Positions 21,421-33,420 of a stretch of 64,000 nt of DNA are shown in pieces. Within the stretch, counting starts at the first letter, position 1, and the number at the start of each line of letters is the position of its first letter. A program made the position numbers and the translations under genes. Source of the DNA: Chlorocebus sabaeus (lineage: Eukaryota; Chordata; Mammalia; Primates; Cercopithecidae); contig NC_132927.1 of assembly GCF_047675955.1 (NCBI RefSeq), positions 63,841,702-63,905,701 of the forward strand. Direction: 5' to 3'. The notes under the pieces were generated by a model. The model was not told where the DNA came from. It saw nothing but the letters and a program-made list of their open reading frames with translations, and made no database searches.

Positions 21421-21863
21421 ACTCTTAATAAATATTCCTCACTGAGTAAAAAAAATGCCTTGTGCATAAATATACTACTATTTCTCAAATGTGCATAGAT
21501 TGCATTGGGATGCATAAAATATAAAGAGATTTAATGATACCCCTGGTTGTAAAATAGCATTTAAACGCTGTTTTATTTTTACATTAACATGGCATTATTA
21601 TATTCACATAACTTGCAGATCAGTTCATCTGTTTTTCCTTACCTATACACAGAGTCAGATAACTGAAATCCACTAATCAATATATTTATATATTTCTTTA
21701 ACAGATAATTATTAATCCTCTCCTATGCAAAATTTTCTTTAAGAAATAGATATTTTTGTGGATTTTTGAATTTCCTCTTCCCCCTAATTTTGTAGATTTT
21801 TTGATAGTCTCAAAGTACATGTTAGTAAAACATACAAATACAAAATGTATTTACAGTAATAAC
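21421..21863. other. AT-rich sequence, nothing recognised
   Basis: No gene or confident repeat is seen between the MIR and the Alu. Confidence 0.55.
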
Positions 21864-22031
21864 TTTTTTTTTTTTTTGAGATGGAGTCTCGCTCTATCAC
21901 CTAGGCTGGAGTGTAGTGGCGTGATCTCGACTCACTGCAACCTCCGCTTCCTGGGTTCAAGTGATTCTCCTGCCTCAGCCTCCTGAGTAGCTGGGAGTAC
22001 AGGCACATGCCACCAAGTCCGCTAATTTTTG

Positions 22032-22065
<34 letters not shown>

Positions 22066-22181
22066 TAGAGATGGGGTTTCACCTTGTTGGCCAGGCTGGT
22101 CTTGAACTCCTGACCTCAAGTGATCCACTCACCTCACCTCTCAAAGCGCTGAGATTACAGGCATGAGCCATACACCCAGTC
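21864..22181 (-). mobile_element. Alu, antisense, expanded middle A-rich linker
   Basis: Opens with a T run then GAGATGGAGTCTCGCTC and ends CATGAGCCATACACCCAGTC. The linker between the monomers holds a T run of about 32 nt (22031-22062). Looks like AluS/J age. Confidence 0.93.
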
Positions 22182-22191
22182 AATATCTAAC

Positions 22192-22430
22192 ATTTAATGA
22201 GCACTTTCAGCATACTGACTGCTGAATATATGAATGGGTAATACACAGGACTAAGCATTTTAAATGTGTTACCACCTTTGCCCCTCCAAATAACTCACGA
22301 GGTACTATTTATAGCTGTATTTTACCAATGAAAACACTGGGTCATCAAAAAGTTAAGTAAAGTACTCACGATCATACATTTAATAAGAGATAGAAATGGG
22401 AGACATGCCCAGAAATCTGGTGCCATGTTC
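22192..22430 (-). mobile_element. MIR SINE, antisense
   Basis: TAAGCATTTTAAATGTGTTA, ACGAGGTACTATTTATAGC, GTATTTTACCAATGAAAACA and AAGTAAAGTACTCACGATCA follow antisense MIR order. Confidence 0.8.
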
Positions 22431-24235
22431 CCCAATATGCCGCTCAAATATCACCACCGTTCTGAATGCCTGCTGCAGTCCATCAATGCCTAGATTAGCT
22501 ATAAATTTACCAGTAGAATCTTGTTAGCAAAACGGTGTATTGTATTATCATCTTTATTTTTATCTATGGAGAATAATAATTACTTAAACATTTCTGAGTA
22601 TTCTACCATGAGAGGTCTTACAGGCATTTGGTGGAACTGAGTTGTGCATTGGGTCTGCTCTTTGGTTTTCATGCCTATGTATTCATTTTGGAAAACATTT
22701 TTTGATTCTTCCAGATACTTGTAGCTAGACTGGTATCCCAAATGAAACATTCAGCAGCATCTTCAATGCATTTGGGTAGAGTGCTAAACTAGACTCCTGT
22801 GTTTTCCTCACATACATCCACCCCCTATTTTCATTTTCTGGCTGAATTTTATCTGTTAAGCAAGTCAAGACTTGCTTAATGTTTTTGCAGGTAATCCTAC
22901 TTGCAGCAGTGTTAACTCTTATTACCTGAAGAACAAGCAGAAGGAGGCAAATTCAATTGAGATAATTTCTTTGATTTTTAAAAAATTCTAAGCACATCAC
23001 TAGCCTTTCCATTTTAAAAATCATTAACCTTATGCTGATACAATAATTACATCACTGTTGCTTTGTCAAAAGCCACATTATTAATTCTAATTTGCTGCTG
23101 CTGGCCAGGGGTAAAAGGTTTAGAGCTAATGGGGGCAACTGAAGACTTTTCAAGAACAAAATCTTATCTGCATATATTGTTGGAACTGAAGTGATGGGAT
23201 TTGTCTCCTGCTCCAGATGTTTTGAAAATAACTTTTCTTCCCAAATGTTTTCTCCATGCACTCTTCTTCCTGATTTGGTCTGATGATGGACTGCAGGTTG
23301 TAAAATTGATGAATGTCTCCCTTTTTCCATTCTCTCACCAGATGAACTGGCCAAACATAAGAGCTTTGAGAAATTGATATATTTTATTGTTCAGATAAAA
23401 AGGGAATCTTCTTGTCAAATTCTTTTGCCATAGTAATTCCTTCCAGGATGAGATCATTGTCTGTATTTACCTTAATCAGTCCTCTACTTTAGTAGGTAAA
23501 TTTGATAGTAAATTAAACATAATGACAGAATTCTGTCATTCACAAAGTGTCCTTCGTACTCCAATGTGTTTGGGACAATAAAGACCTGGGATATATAGCA
23601 CCTCAGGATTCCCGTTGATTGAGTGTTACAGCAGATTCCATGGACATCATTCATATTATTAAAGTCTTGCCACACTCAAAACACCATGAACTAGGAAACA
23701 AGCTCAAGGATCCTCATTCCTAAGAAGTAAATCTTTTCTAACCCTCAAATGCTCTCAAACATATCCAGTGCTTTCCTCTTTTCTTCTTAGACTTTTTAAA
23801 ATAAACGAATGATACATCCTTTAAAAAAACTACTCCAAGCCTCTAGATTTATGTCTCTCTTACTCTGCTAAACTTTACTCTCAAGTGCTACCAATAGCAA
23901 ATACAATAACTCTTTCAGCAGCAAATGCTTCTCCCTTCATAGATATAGCAGTCACCAGCATCAGGCAGGTGACATCAGGCAGGGGCCTGGCATGAGGGCA
24001 GCAAGTCTGGAGGAAAGCCCAGGCTCTGTGTAGAGGAACACCAGTCCTTAGCCACAGTCAGTGTTGCTAGGTGAGCACTGAAATAAAGCAAGAACAAATA
24101 AATACTTTTATAGGAAGGATCATGATTTTTTGATACCTGGCTTGACTTTTAAACATTCTGTAATCCATACGCATACCAAAAAATTCCTGTGGTCTAAATG
24201 TGTTGTCTGTGTGTGACTTATGCTGTCAGTCTGAT
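22431..24235. other. Repeat-poor block with palindrome
   Basis: No transposon is recognised over 1.8 kb. A perfect 24-bp palindrome lies at 22856-22879. CAGGTAAT (22888-22895) and ATTACCTG (22921-22928) form an inverted pair just after it. The 100-codon minus-strand frame at 23052-23354 resembles no known protein. Confidence 0.5.
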
Positions 24236-24239
24236 TTTC

Positions 24240-24390
24240 TGATTACCTCTCCTCACCCCAGTAGACTGTATTCCCTCCCTCTCTTGAGTTCTCATAGCAC
24301 TTTATACCTCCCTTTTTTTGCTTCCCATACTCTGTCTTACTGTTGCAGTAAATGTACTTTTTATCTGTATGCCTCGCATTAGTAAGAAAG
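24240..24390 (+). mobile_element. L2-like fragment
   Basis: CTCATAGCACTTTATACCTC and the nearby pyrimidine-rich text resemble the L2 3' phrase 'ATAGCACTTATCACC'. Weak. Confidence 0.35.
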
Positions 24391-24639
24391 CAATCAATCA
24401 ATAGCTGGCTTGAGTATCAGGATATTTATCATGCACCATAACAGATATTCCATGGTAGGATACCTCCAGTTTGGATCATTTGAACAACTTAAAGGTAGCA
24501 TCAAGAACCCAGATTATTTCCACATTTTTACTACCCTGTTGGCTTATCTGAAGGCAAGCTCTCCTCTGGAGAGCAAGTGAATATTGCATTTCCAGGCACA
24601 CTATTCAAAAATAAAAATACCTTGCATTTCTGTGGGTCT

Positions 24640-24830
24640 CTTTAGCTCATTAAGGAAACATTTCCCAGAAGCCTCTGCAGCCAACTTGAGTGATATTTAC
24701 TTGGCTGATTGAATCACATGACCTCAGCAAACCAATCACTCATTTACCAGTACGAGTTTAGGCTCATCTATGTCATGTGATAAAGGAGGAGCCATCAGAA
24801 CAAAATTGACATCTTCCAGTAGAGAAGGAA
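24640..24830 (-). repeat. Old LTR-like fragment
   Basis: CATTTCCCAGAAGCCTCTGC and ATTGAATCACATGACCTCAG resemble old antisense LTR text with a 'TCACATGACC' motif. Family not fixed. Confidence 0.3.
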
Positions 24831-25097
24831 GGTAATGCCTGTGTGGAATTTAACCAACAGTTTCTGTGACAATCTCTTACCAGACTGTAAATTTCTTGGG
24901 AATAAAGATTATGGTTGTGAGTGCAATAGTTCAAGAAAGAGTGCTAAGATCATGAAGTTAAGCAGTAGGATGGTGACTATGAATTAATTCATTGCCAGTG
25001 CACTTCAGCACACAATGCAACACCTAATAAAGATTAAGGAAATATTAGATTGAACAGATTTGAAAATTCTCTAAATAGAAGTATATACAGGTCACTA

Positions 25098-25209
25098 GTT
25101 GATGGGTGCAGCACAGCAACATGGCACAAGTATACATATGTAACAAACCTGCACGTTATGCACATGTACCCTAGAACTTAAAGTATAATAATAATAATAA
25201 AAAAAAAAG
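25098..25209 (+). mobile_element. L1 3' end, about 110 bp
   Basis: A strongly 5'-truncated L1: GTTGATGGGTGCAGCACAGC, ACATGTACCCTAGAACTTAA, AATAATAATAATAAAA and a short A tail. It matches the 3' ends of the young L1 copies. Confidence 0.95.
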
Positions 25210-25210
25210 G

Positions 25211-26496
25211 AAAAGGGAAGAAAGGGATAACTGTCTGTCTGGGTCAGGGAAGTCTTTACCATGGAGGAAATACACCAAAACCAACAGTTATCCAGACTGG
25301 TATCTGTTGCTAAATGAATCTATTAATCTTCCACTATTGTTGCCAGGTGGCATTATTAATACACATGTCAAGTGTACTGCAAAGTCACAGCAAGAATTTA
25401 CTATTCTTCTGTTGATCTTCACTAGGCTCACAAAATTTGAACGTTATCTCTTGCTCTAAAATAATTTTAACAACAGGAAAGCAAAGTCACAGGGTACCTG
25501 TGTTCCAATGAGTAAGGTCTTATGACCTTTGCATGTGACAAAAAGGTAAATGAATAAGCCTGGAATATGCTTAATATTCCTTAAATACCTGTCCTACCCA
25601 TCTCTGAATAGAAACATCTTGAAATACAGTTTGGATTTTTTATTTTTTATTTTTTTGGCCTTCAGAGTGCAGAGGTTTTCGTTCCTTGCCTCCAGCTTTC
25701 CTCACACTCTCCATTTTCTCCCAGATTGATATGAATAAAGATTGCCGCTTCACTTCAGCCTTGCATTTTTCTTCTGAATGATACCAGGATTAGGTAATCA
25801 GATCAATTTATTGTTAATCTGGAGGAATTTTCTTTCCAATGAGACTTGTCAGATACATTAGTGTCCTTTGAAATCACTGTAATTGACCCAGCAGAGGCAG
25901 AATGGGAAACGGCACCTGTCTGCTCACAGTGAAGGCAATCAATGACAAAACAGGCGCTACCAAAAGCAGGAATCATGGCTCCTTTCCCCTCCCAGAGCAC
26001 TCGTTCAGTGGCAGATGCAAGTACAACCCTAGAAGCCTCCCTAGCTCAGGTTCCAATTGGTAAAGGTGTCCCCATGAAACAGTCTATGGATAACCAGTAA
26101 GGAGGAAGAGGAGAGGAACACAAACAAGAACCAAAGCCACTGCCAACAGGCCCATCTGAGCACCAGGCTGGCAGCCAGCACCACCTGCCATTCATCCAGT
26201 GGAGGACCTTTCGAACCTCCCAGCCATCCCAGGGCATCACCTGACACTGCGTGAGACAGAGGAAGTCCCCGGTCAAGAGTCATGAGAAATCAGACATTTG
26301 TGTTGTTTGAAACCAATATTTGTTGGGGTAGTTAGTTATAGAACAACAGGTAGCTGAAACACAGAGATCCTATAAGAAAATCTGTAAGGGGCCTGAGGCT
26401 GATACAGAGAGAGCCACTGGTCCTAGAAGCTGCCTCTCTTGCCTCAGATTCCAAAGACCTTCCTTTTCTAGTTGCAGGATTTGTTTAGTCTCACAC
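25211..26496. other. Mostly unique sequence, nothing recognised
   Basis: I see no repeat family or gene. Two overlapping minus-strand open frames of 76-80 codons (26041-26283) look like chance frames in GC-richer DNA. Confidence 0.5.
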
Positions 26497-27188
26497 TGTG
26501 AGGACGAAATGCATGTATGCCCCCAAAATTTGTATGTGAAAACCCCAATCATCAATACGATGATACTTAGAGGTTGGGCCTTTAGATGAGTTAGATTAAG
26601 TCCCCAGGATGGAGCCCTCCTGGTGGATTTAGTGTCCTTAAATTATAAAAGGAGGAGGAGGCTGGATGTGGTGGCTCACATCTGTAATCCCAGCACTCTG
26701 GGGGGCCAAGACAGGAGGATTACTTGAAGTCAGGAGTTCGAGACCAATCTGGTCAACATAGTGAAACCCTATCTCTACTGAAAATACGAAAATTTGCTAG
26801 GCATGGTGGCAGATGCCTATAATCCCAGCTACTCGGGAGACTGAGGCAGGAGAATCACTTGAACCTGGGAAGCAGAGATTGCAGCGAGCTGAGATCGCGC
26901 TACTACACTCCAGCCTGGGTGACAGAGCAAGACTCCATCTAAAAAAAAAAAAGAAAGAAAAGAAAAGAAGCTGAGAGATAAGACTTACTTTTCCCTTTCC
27001 ATCGTGTGAGGGAACAACAAGAATTTGACCATCTGCAACTTGGAAGAGGGCCCTCACCAGAACCCAACCATGCTGGCAGCCTGAGCTCAGACTTCCCAGC
27101 CTCCAAAACCGTGAGAAACAGATTTCTGTTGTTTATAAGTCATCCAGTCTATGGTACATTTTCATAACAGCCCACACAGGCTAAGACA
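26497..27188 (+). mobile_element. MLT1-type LTR, interrupted by Alu
   Basis: Left half has CCCCCAAAATTTGTATGTGA and GGTTGGGCCTTTAGATGAG. Right half has GAAGAGGGCCCTCACCAGAA, GACTTCCCAGCCTCCAAAAC, ATTTCTGTTGTTTATAAGTC and CTAAGACA. This is a full MLT1 LTR split by the Alu at 26660-26968. Confidence 0.92.
26660..26968 (+). mobile_element. Alu (S/J type)
   Basis: Starts GGCTGGATGTGGTGGCTCAC and ends GACTCCATCT plus an A/G-patterned tail (AAAGAAAAGAAAAG). Dimeric and full length. Confidence 0.95.
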
Positions 27189-27193
27189 CCAGT

Positions 27194-28010
27194 AAGTCCT
27201 TTTTGGCTCAAGATGGCTTCTGTTCTTTTGACTAATTAAGCAACGTGAAGAAGTGACAGGGTTCAGGTAAGTAAGCTCAGCCCTGGGTACTGGTTATAAT
27301 CTTTGGGGCTGCGAGAGTAAAGCAGGCTCCATCCTGGAAGCGTCCAGGATACTGGTTCCAAGCCAGAAGGGAGCTGAGAAACAGAACAGAAGTCCACAGC
27401 GGCTCTAGAAGAGGCAGGCAGACAATGGCACATCCAAAACATAAGGCAGCAGCTGCCCAGACTGCAAGTCCTGTCACTGGGGAGCAGCGCTGAAGCTACA
27501 TGGGGAGATGAAGTGATCCTGATAGTGCCAGGAAGACAGACAGCTCCAGAGGCAGACGGGGATGGGCACAACCCAAGTCCCTGTTTGCTTCAGCCCCATT
27601 CCCTCCCTGTGGAGCTGTGTGTGCTTGATGAGTTTCAGCAGCAAGTGAAACAGAACGAGAGGGAGGAAAGGAAAGGAAAGTAGAGAACTGAAGTATCTCA
27701 GAATCACCTTTCCCGGCATGGGCTTTATTTTATGTCTATGTTTTATAATTCCATGTACAAGTTCAAGCAGCTTAGAGTCCAAGAGCATCAGGCAGGAGAG
27801 AACAGATGGAGTAAATGTGGATCTGACAGAAGCACCAGCTTGTGGCCATCCTCTATGCATCTGACGACCCACTGGATATACACAGCCACTTCACAGGAAG
27901 TGAGGATCCACATGGGTTGATGGAGTTGTTGGCAGGTGAAGAGAACCCTAACTCAGAGCTGGAAATGAGAGAGAGGCCCTGTAGCAATTAGGAAGACCTC
28001 GGTTATGCTG
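27194..28010. other. GC-richer unique block
   Basis: No repeat is recognised. A textbook splice-donor string, CAG|GTAAGT, lies at 27264-27272 on +. The open frames on both strands (132 codons at 27474-27872 minus; 102 at 27263-27571 minus) resemble no known protein. Confidence 0.45.
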
Positions 28011-28390
28011 TCATGACAAACAACTCAAAAATCTCTTGGCTTAGAATGGTAAGGTTTACCTCTCACTCACACTATGTCTATCGTAGTAGACAATAAATCT
28101 CTGCTCCTCACAGTCACTCAGGAACTCAGGCCTTGGGAAGATCCATCCTGCCATGGCTCTGTGGTTGCAGAAGCAGGGGGAAAATGGTACCCAACATGTT
28201 AGAGGCTCTGCCTAGCTATGACACACCACTTTTGCTTCTGTTGCACCAGCCATAGTAAGTCACACGGCCATGCATGGATTAAACAAGGAAGGGCTATATA
28301 ATCCTTCAACAGAGGGGGCTTCTAACATGAGTGAAGAATAAAAGCCTATTACATGATCCAGCCTAGAGGAGAGACCCCAGACACGTAAAA
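28010..28390 (-). repeat. Old LTR-like repeat
   Basis: TATGCTGTCATGACAAACAA, CTCACAGTCACTCAGGAAC and TAAGTCACACGGCCATGCAT follow the layout of an old antisense LTR. Family not fixed. Confidence 0.4.
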
Positions 28391-28514
28391 GTTAAGGTGC
28401 TGAGCAGATTGTCATGTCAATGATTCCAGTGTGTGAAGGCGTCAGATATGTGATTGCATCTGTGGTGTAAGGGCCACAGAAAACAGGTGAAAACAATTCA
28501 TGAAGCCGAAATTG

Positions 28515-28770
28515 AATAATAGTATTAATAGTAATAGCAGCTGCCATCTATTGACTCGCCTCTGTTTTTGAGCCAGAATCTTTTTATGCACGATTTTAAT
28601 TCTCATCATACATCACACATACATCATTTTGTCTCCACAAGAATGCTACCAGGGGTTAGAAAGATTATATCACCTGACCAAGGTCAAAGTGCTAAGAAAT
28701 GGCAGAGTCAGGATTTGAGCCAACTCTGGTGACTTCCAAAGCCCATGATCTTTCTACTCCTTCCACAAAA
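28515..28770 (-). mobile_element. MIR SINE, antisense
   Basis: GACCAAGGTCAAAGTGCTAA, AATGGCAGAGTCAGGATTTG and AGCCCATGATCTTTCTACT are the antisense MIR 5' part, with AATTCTCATCATACATCAC before it. Confidence 0.8.
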
Positions 28771-29664
28771 CCATTCCACCTGCCTTGCACAGCTGCAGTC
28801 AGGGCCAACAAGCCACGTGTGATCTGACCTGTCAAATCTGTAGCCTGAAATCTTTTGCAAAGATGTTCACATCAGAATCTTCGGTTTGTTGTGAGTGTAC
28901 AATATTGTGCATGAGAGAGGAAGGGCCCAGAGTAGGAGCTTAAAATCAAGTCTGTTCTCCAAATGAAAACCCACTACCCACTCCTTATACCTATATCAAG
29001 ACCTAAATGCAACAGAAACCAGCATCTAAGGAGTTATTTGTGGCAAACCAGTTTCAAACTTTTCTATTTCATGCCTTATGGAGAGTCCAGTGAGCCCTGT
29101 AACAACAACAAAAAGTCCCCAAGTCAGATCGCACTGCAAAGGAGCAGCTGTGAAGGCTTCTGTCACACATAGATTACCATATTCACGGGCTTCACTGATG
29201 AGCCGAGGGGATTTCACTTTGTTCGACTATTTAAGATTCACTCAGAGCATCATTTCTGCTGAATTGCTCACCCATAATGAAGGAAGTCACTCTTCTCCTT
29301 CATGTCTGCTTGTACTTGTTCATTTAATGTAAGCCTCTTGCCTTATAGCGTTCAAATTAAAATGCTATTTGTTATTAAGCATTAAAAATACTCTCATACT
29401 ATGAAAAATAGTAGTTTAATCTAGAGATCGTTGAGTGGCTTCTGGTTCCCCAACTAAAGAAATCAAGCTCCACAGAGAACACACACATCACTTTGGCACA
29501 TGCCCCAGGCTTTCTCAGAGCACATCTGAATTGTCCACTTTTTGTTGTATAATACAAACCAATAAAAGTCTTACTGGAAGAAGACTTTGGTCACCTCTTG
29601 AGGTGTATCTCTCTGGGAGTTCAAGGAATTTTCAGAAAAATGCAGCACCTCACTGAATGACCCA
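28771..29664. other. Mostly unique sequence
   Basis: No gene or confident repeat is visible. Short open frames on both strands (62-84 codons) overlap each other and look random. Confidence 0.5.
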
Positions 29665-29669
29665 GAAAC

Positions 29670-29845
29670 ATTCAGCAGCATTAAACAAGCATTTGCTGAG
29701 TTCTCTGTACCACATATTATGCTGTCTATGCCCAGCATTAGATAAACAAAAGTGGATGAGACATTATGCCTGCCCTCAAAGACTCTGTTTGGAGGGGTTG
29801 TAAACAGGCAAACACTGTGCTGCAGAAATACAAGGTCCAAAAAGA
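29670..29845 (-). mobile_element. L2-like 3' fragment, antisense
   Basis: ACAAGCATTTGCTGAGTTCT, TATGCTGTCTATGCCCAGCA and ATTATGCCTGCCCTCAAAGA follow the antisense L2 3' order. Confidence 0.5.
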
Positions 29846-30118
29846 CGCTGTAGGAAACACCAATATCTGTAGCTTACTTTTCCTTCTTTGCAAAATTTGT
29901 AAGCCAAATTAAAATGACCACCTTCAAATAAAACAGAGGGGATTTTTGACTACATGCCAAACAATTAGATATCTACATTCAATGAAGGGAGGCATAACCT
30001 GATTGTTGTGTGTAGATTGTGTTGCTGCCACATCGGATGTGCTTTTTAGATGCTGCTAAATGTTTCCCTAATAATGAGTTAGTTAAAAAACAAAACAAAA
30101 CAAAACAAAAAAAACAGT

Positions 30119-30434
30119 AGACTAGGCGCTGTGGCTCATGCCTGTCATCCCAGCACTTTGGGAGGCCAAGGGGGGCCGATCACCTGAGGTCAGGAGTTCA
30201 AGACCAGCCTGGCCAACAGGGTGAAATCCTGTCTATACTAAAATATACAAAAATTAGCTGGGCGTGGTGGCAGGCGCCTGTAATCCCAGCTACTTGGGAG
30301 GCTGAGGCAGGATAATTGCTGGAACCTGGGAGTCAGAGGTTGCAGTGAGCCGAGATCGTACCACTGCACTCCAGCCTGGGCAATAAAGTGAGATGCTGTC
30401 TCACAAAAAACAAACAAATAAACAAACAAAAACA
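30119..30434 (+). mobile_element. Alu (S type)
   Basis: Starts near ACTAGGCGCTGTGGCTCATG and runs to GAGATGCTGTCTCAC with an A-rich tail of CAAA/TAAA units. A CAAAA-patterned stretch (30088-30112) also precedes it. Confidence 0.95.
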
Positions 30435-30756
30435 CAATATACCAGTTTCAGCTTGGACACATAGGGAGCTAGAAAGAGCACCCAAACTTAAGCACTAGAA
30501 AAGCTGAAAATTACCAACTCCTCTTAAGCCCGTCAGAAACGTTTAGATGGTATTAAATATAGACAAGGTGATCTCCAAGGACAGACTTGAACTGCAGGGA
30601 AAAAAACAGGCACCAAGGTTTTTTTTAAAAAAAGAAAATAGTTTAAGGCAAAAACAGTAACAATATTCTGCCTGTTCATGTAAAAGGAAAGTATATGGCA
30701 ACAGTAGCACAAAGGATGGACATCAGGAGGATGGGAGGTACGTGTCATTCTAAACA
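30435..30756. other. Unique sequence
   Basis: Nothing recognised between the Alu and the MLT1 LTR. Confidence 0.5.
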
Positions 30757-31340
30757 TGCACTGAGGCCTCCACCCAAGGCCTCACACCCCAATCCTCAGA
30801 ACATGGGAATATAATGAGATGTTGCTTCTGTGACTGTTACCTTGTATGAACAGCTGACCTTCACCAGCTTCTGCTCATTATTCAGATGTAGCTGATCTAG
30901 TCACATAAGCCTTTAAAAGCTGAGAATATACTCAGACTGGGAAGGAAGTTAGAGGCATTTGAAGTGTGAGAAGGACCCGACACGCCATTGTTCCTTTGAA
31001 GATGGAAAGGAGGCATGAGAAGGAAAGTCAGTGGTCTTGAGGAGTTGAGGACAGCCCCAGATGACAGCCAGCAAGGAAACAAGGGCCTCAGATCCATAGC
31101 CAGAGGGAAATGGATTCTACCAACAGCCTGAATGAGCCTGTAAGCAGATTCCTCCCTGGAACTGCCAGATAGAAGTTCAGCCCAGGTAAGCCTTCAGATG
31201 TGTGACCATTAGCAGAGAACCCAGGCAAGCCCATCCAGACTTCTGATTTACAGAACAATAAGATAATAAACAGGTGTAGTTTTGTGCTGCTATGCTTGTG
31301 GCAATGCTTTATAGAGAAATAGAAAACTAAGGCATGGCCA
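30757..31340 (+). mobile_element. MLT1-type LTR
   Basis: AGCTGATCTAGTCACATAAG, GTGTGAGAAGGACCCGACAC, GACAGCCAGCAAGGAAACAA, GGAACTGCCAGATAGAAG, GATTTACAGAACAATAAG and AGAAATAGAAAACTAAGGCA are in MLT1 order. Long and moderately diverged. Confidence 0.85.
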
Positions 31341-31959
31341 ATCAATGCAGACAAAGAAGAAACAAGGTTAGGAAGTAAATGGAGAAGTTTTCCAAAAAAA
31401 TCATCTAAGGAAAAAGAAAAATTTTTGAGCCATAGGAGACATTGCTGTGGCAAGCTGTGAGTGGCAATAAGGAAGGACATGCGTGTTAGCCAAGAGGCAG
31501 TGTCCCTGCTGATTTCTTTCTACCACAATCAATAGGCGAGAACAATCCACTTGCACATCTGCCGTGTGGCTTCCTTCCTACTTCCAATACTCAATAGAGT
31601 CTCTATTATAAGGAAGGTGTTCCCACACTCAAAAGAATAACCCAAGTTGAAAAGGAAACCTCAGGTGAGGACTGAGCTCTGATTTTTTAACTTGCCAAAA
31701 TTCCTATCTAAAGGGCCTGGGGAGACACGCCCTACAAACCATAAATTTTCCTCAGCTGGGCTTAATTTAACCCTTTATATTGTGACTTATTTTCCAGTCT
31801 GACTCTAGCATAACATCATGTGACAAAGAAGAAAGTTAAAATATTTTACCCCAAAACATGTTTCTTTGCTGTATCTTGAAATGGTCCTGCAAAGTTGTCC
31901 TTGGTGGAGGGACAGGTGCATCTGTAAAGAATCTCTATTAACATAGCCAGATCTTTTTC
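31341..31959. other. Unique or unassigned sequence
   Basis: No gene is seen. The right part may be the start of the LTR annotated from 31960. Confidence 0.4.
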
Positions 31960-32478
31960 TTCCAGGCCTCCCAATCCTGAAGAGATTAAGTAAGAGTTTA
32001 GCACCTTTTAAAGGTCTGAATAGGAAACCTTTGTCATCTATTATCTCTAAGGGCGGCCACTATACGACTTCAAAAGAACCTTGGTCTCTACAATATTTTA
32101 TCTTAACCTGAACATTTCCTCTCTAATCAATCCAAGGTCTTTAGACAAACTCAACCAATTGTCAATCAGAAAATGTTTTAAGGCCGGGCGCGGTGGCTCA
32201 CGCCTGTAATCCCAGCACTTTGGGAGGCCGAGGTGGGTGGATCACGAAGTCAGGAGATCGAGACCATCCTGGCTAACACCGTGAAACCCCGTCTCTACTA
32301 AAAATAAAAAATAAAAAAATAAATAAATAATTAGCCAGGCGTGGTGGTGGGTGTCTGTAGTCCCAGCTTCTTGAGAAGCTGAGGCAGGAGAATGGCGTGA
32401 ACCCGGGAGGCGGAGCTTGCAGTGAGTGGAGATGGCGCCACTGCACTCCAGCCAGGGCAACAGAGTGAGACTCTGTCT

Positions 32479-32524
<46 letters not shown>

Positions 32525-32815
32525 GGAAAATGTTTTAGTTTACCTATACCCAGGAAGCACCCCCTCCCCCCATCTTGAGTTGTCGAGCCTTTTTGAACCA
32601 AATATATGTATTTCCTAAATGTATGTTTGATGGATGTCTCATGCCTCTCTAAAATGTATAAAACCAAGCTGCACCCCGACCACCTTGGGAACATGCTCTC
32701 AGGACCTCCTGAGGGCTGGGTCATGGGCCATGGTCACTCATATTTGGCTCTGAATAAATCTCTTCAAATATTTTACACAGTTTGACTCTCTTCATCCACA
32801 GAGTGTTTGGATTTA
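31960..32815 (+). mobile_element. ERV-like LTR, interrupted by AluY
   Basis: Promoter and end signals are visible: TATAAAA at 32657-32663, then GGGAACATGCTCTCAGGACC, CACTCATATTTGGCTC, AATAAA at 32753-32758 and TTTTACACAGTTTGACTCTC. The left part has ACTCAACCAATTGTCAATCA. This is a retroviral LTR layout; the 5' boundary and subfamily are uncertain. It is split by the Alu at 32182-32525. Confidence 0.6.
32182..32525 (+). mobile_element. AluY with 12-bp target duplication
   Basis: Starts GGCCGGGCGCGGTGGCTCAC and carries AACCCGGGAGGCGGAGCTTG. It has an A/T-patterned middle linker and a 41-nt A tail (32479-32519). GAAAATGTTTTA at 32169-32180 recurs at 32526-32537. Confidence 0.96.
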
Positions 32816-33129
32816 ACTCTATTACCATGAACTTTTTAATAGAAAAGAAATAGCTACTCCATAAATGATGTTGAAACTTTTATTCAAGTGTCGATAAAGG
32901 TAAAATTTCCTTCCAGTTGTGTCGAATCTAGGTACAGCCAACACAAGCTACCACTACCGCACTGCCTAGGAGTTTTTCCCAACAAAATCAAAGTCACGGT
33001 TTTTGAAGTGCACACAATTCAGTGCCACAAAGATCCTGGACCCTCAGAAATGTAGCTGGTGTTATTTCCTAGCTAATTGGTGGCTGGTTTTTACAAAATA
33101 TGCTGAACCTAATTATTTGAAAACAGTGT

Positions 33130-33420
33130 TCTATATGATACTATAACAGTGGCTACATGACACTATGCAGTTGTCAAAGTCCGGAGCATATACAACACAA
33201 TGATAAACCTTAATGTCAACTATGGCTTTTAGTTTGTAATAATGTATTACAATTGGCTCATCCATGGTAAGAAATACAACCACAGTAATCCAAAATGTTA
33301 ATAATGGGAGAGGGAAGAAGAGGAGCAGGAAGTGTATAGGAACTCTCTGTACTTTCTGCTCATTTTTCTGTTAATCTAAAACTTCTCTAATAAGACAGTC
33401 TATTAATATTTTTTAAAGTC
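33130..33420 (+). mobile_element. Old L1M 3' end
   Basis: AACAGTGGCTACATGACACT, ATACAACACAATGATAAACC, CTATGGCTTTTAGTTTG, GGAACTCTCTGTACTTTCTG and AAAACTTCTCTAATAAGACA follow the L1MA/MB-type 3' UTR. Confidence 0.75.

Noticed and set aside
27474..27872. 132-codon minus-strand frame in the GC-richer block
   Set aside because: No recognisable domain, start context or splice support; left as part of the unassigned block.
32242..32724. 160-codon minus-strand frame
   Set aside because: Its C-terminal half is antisense Alu and it contains a long Phe run from the poly(A) tail.
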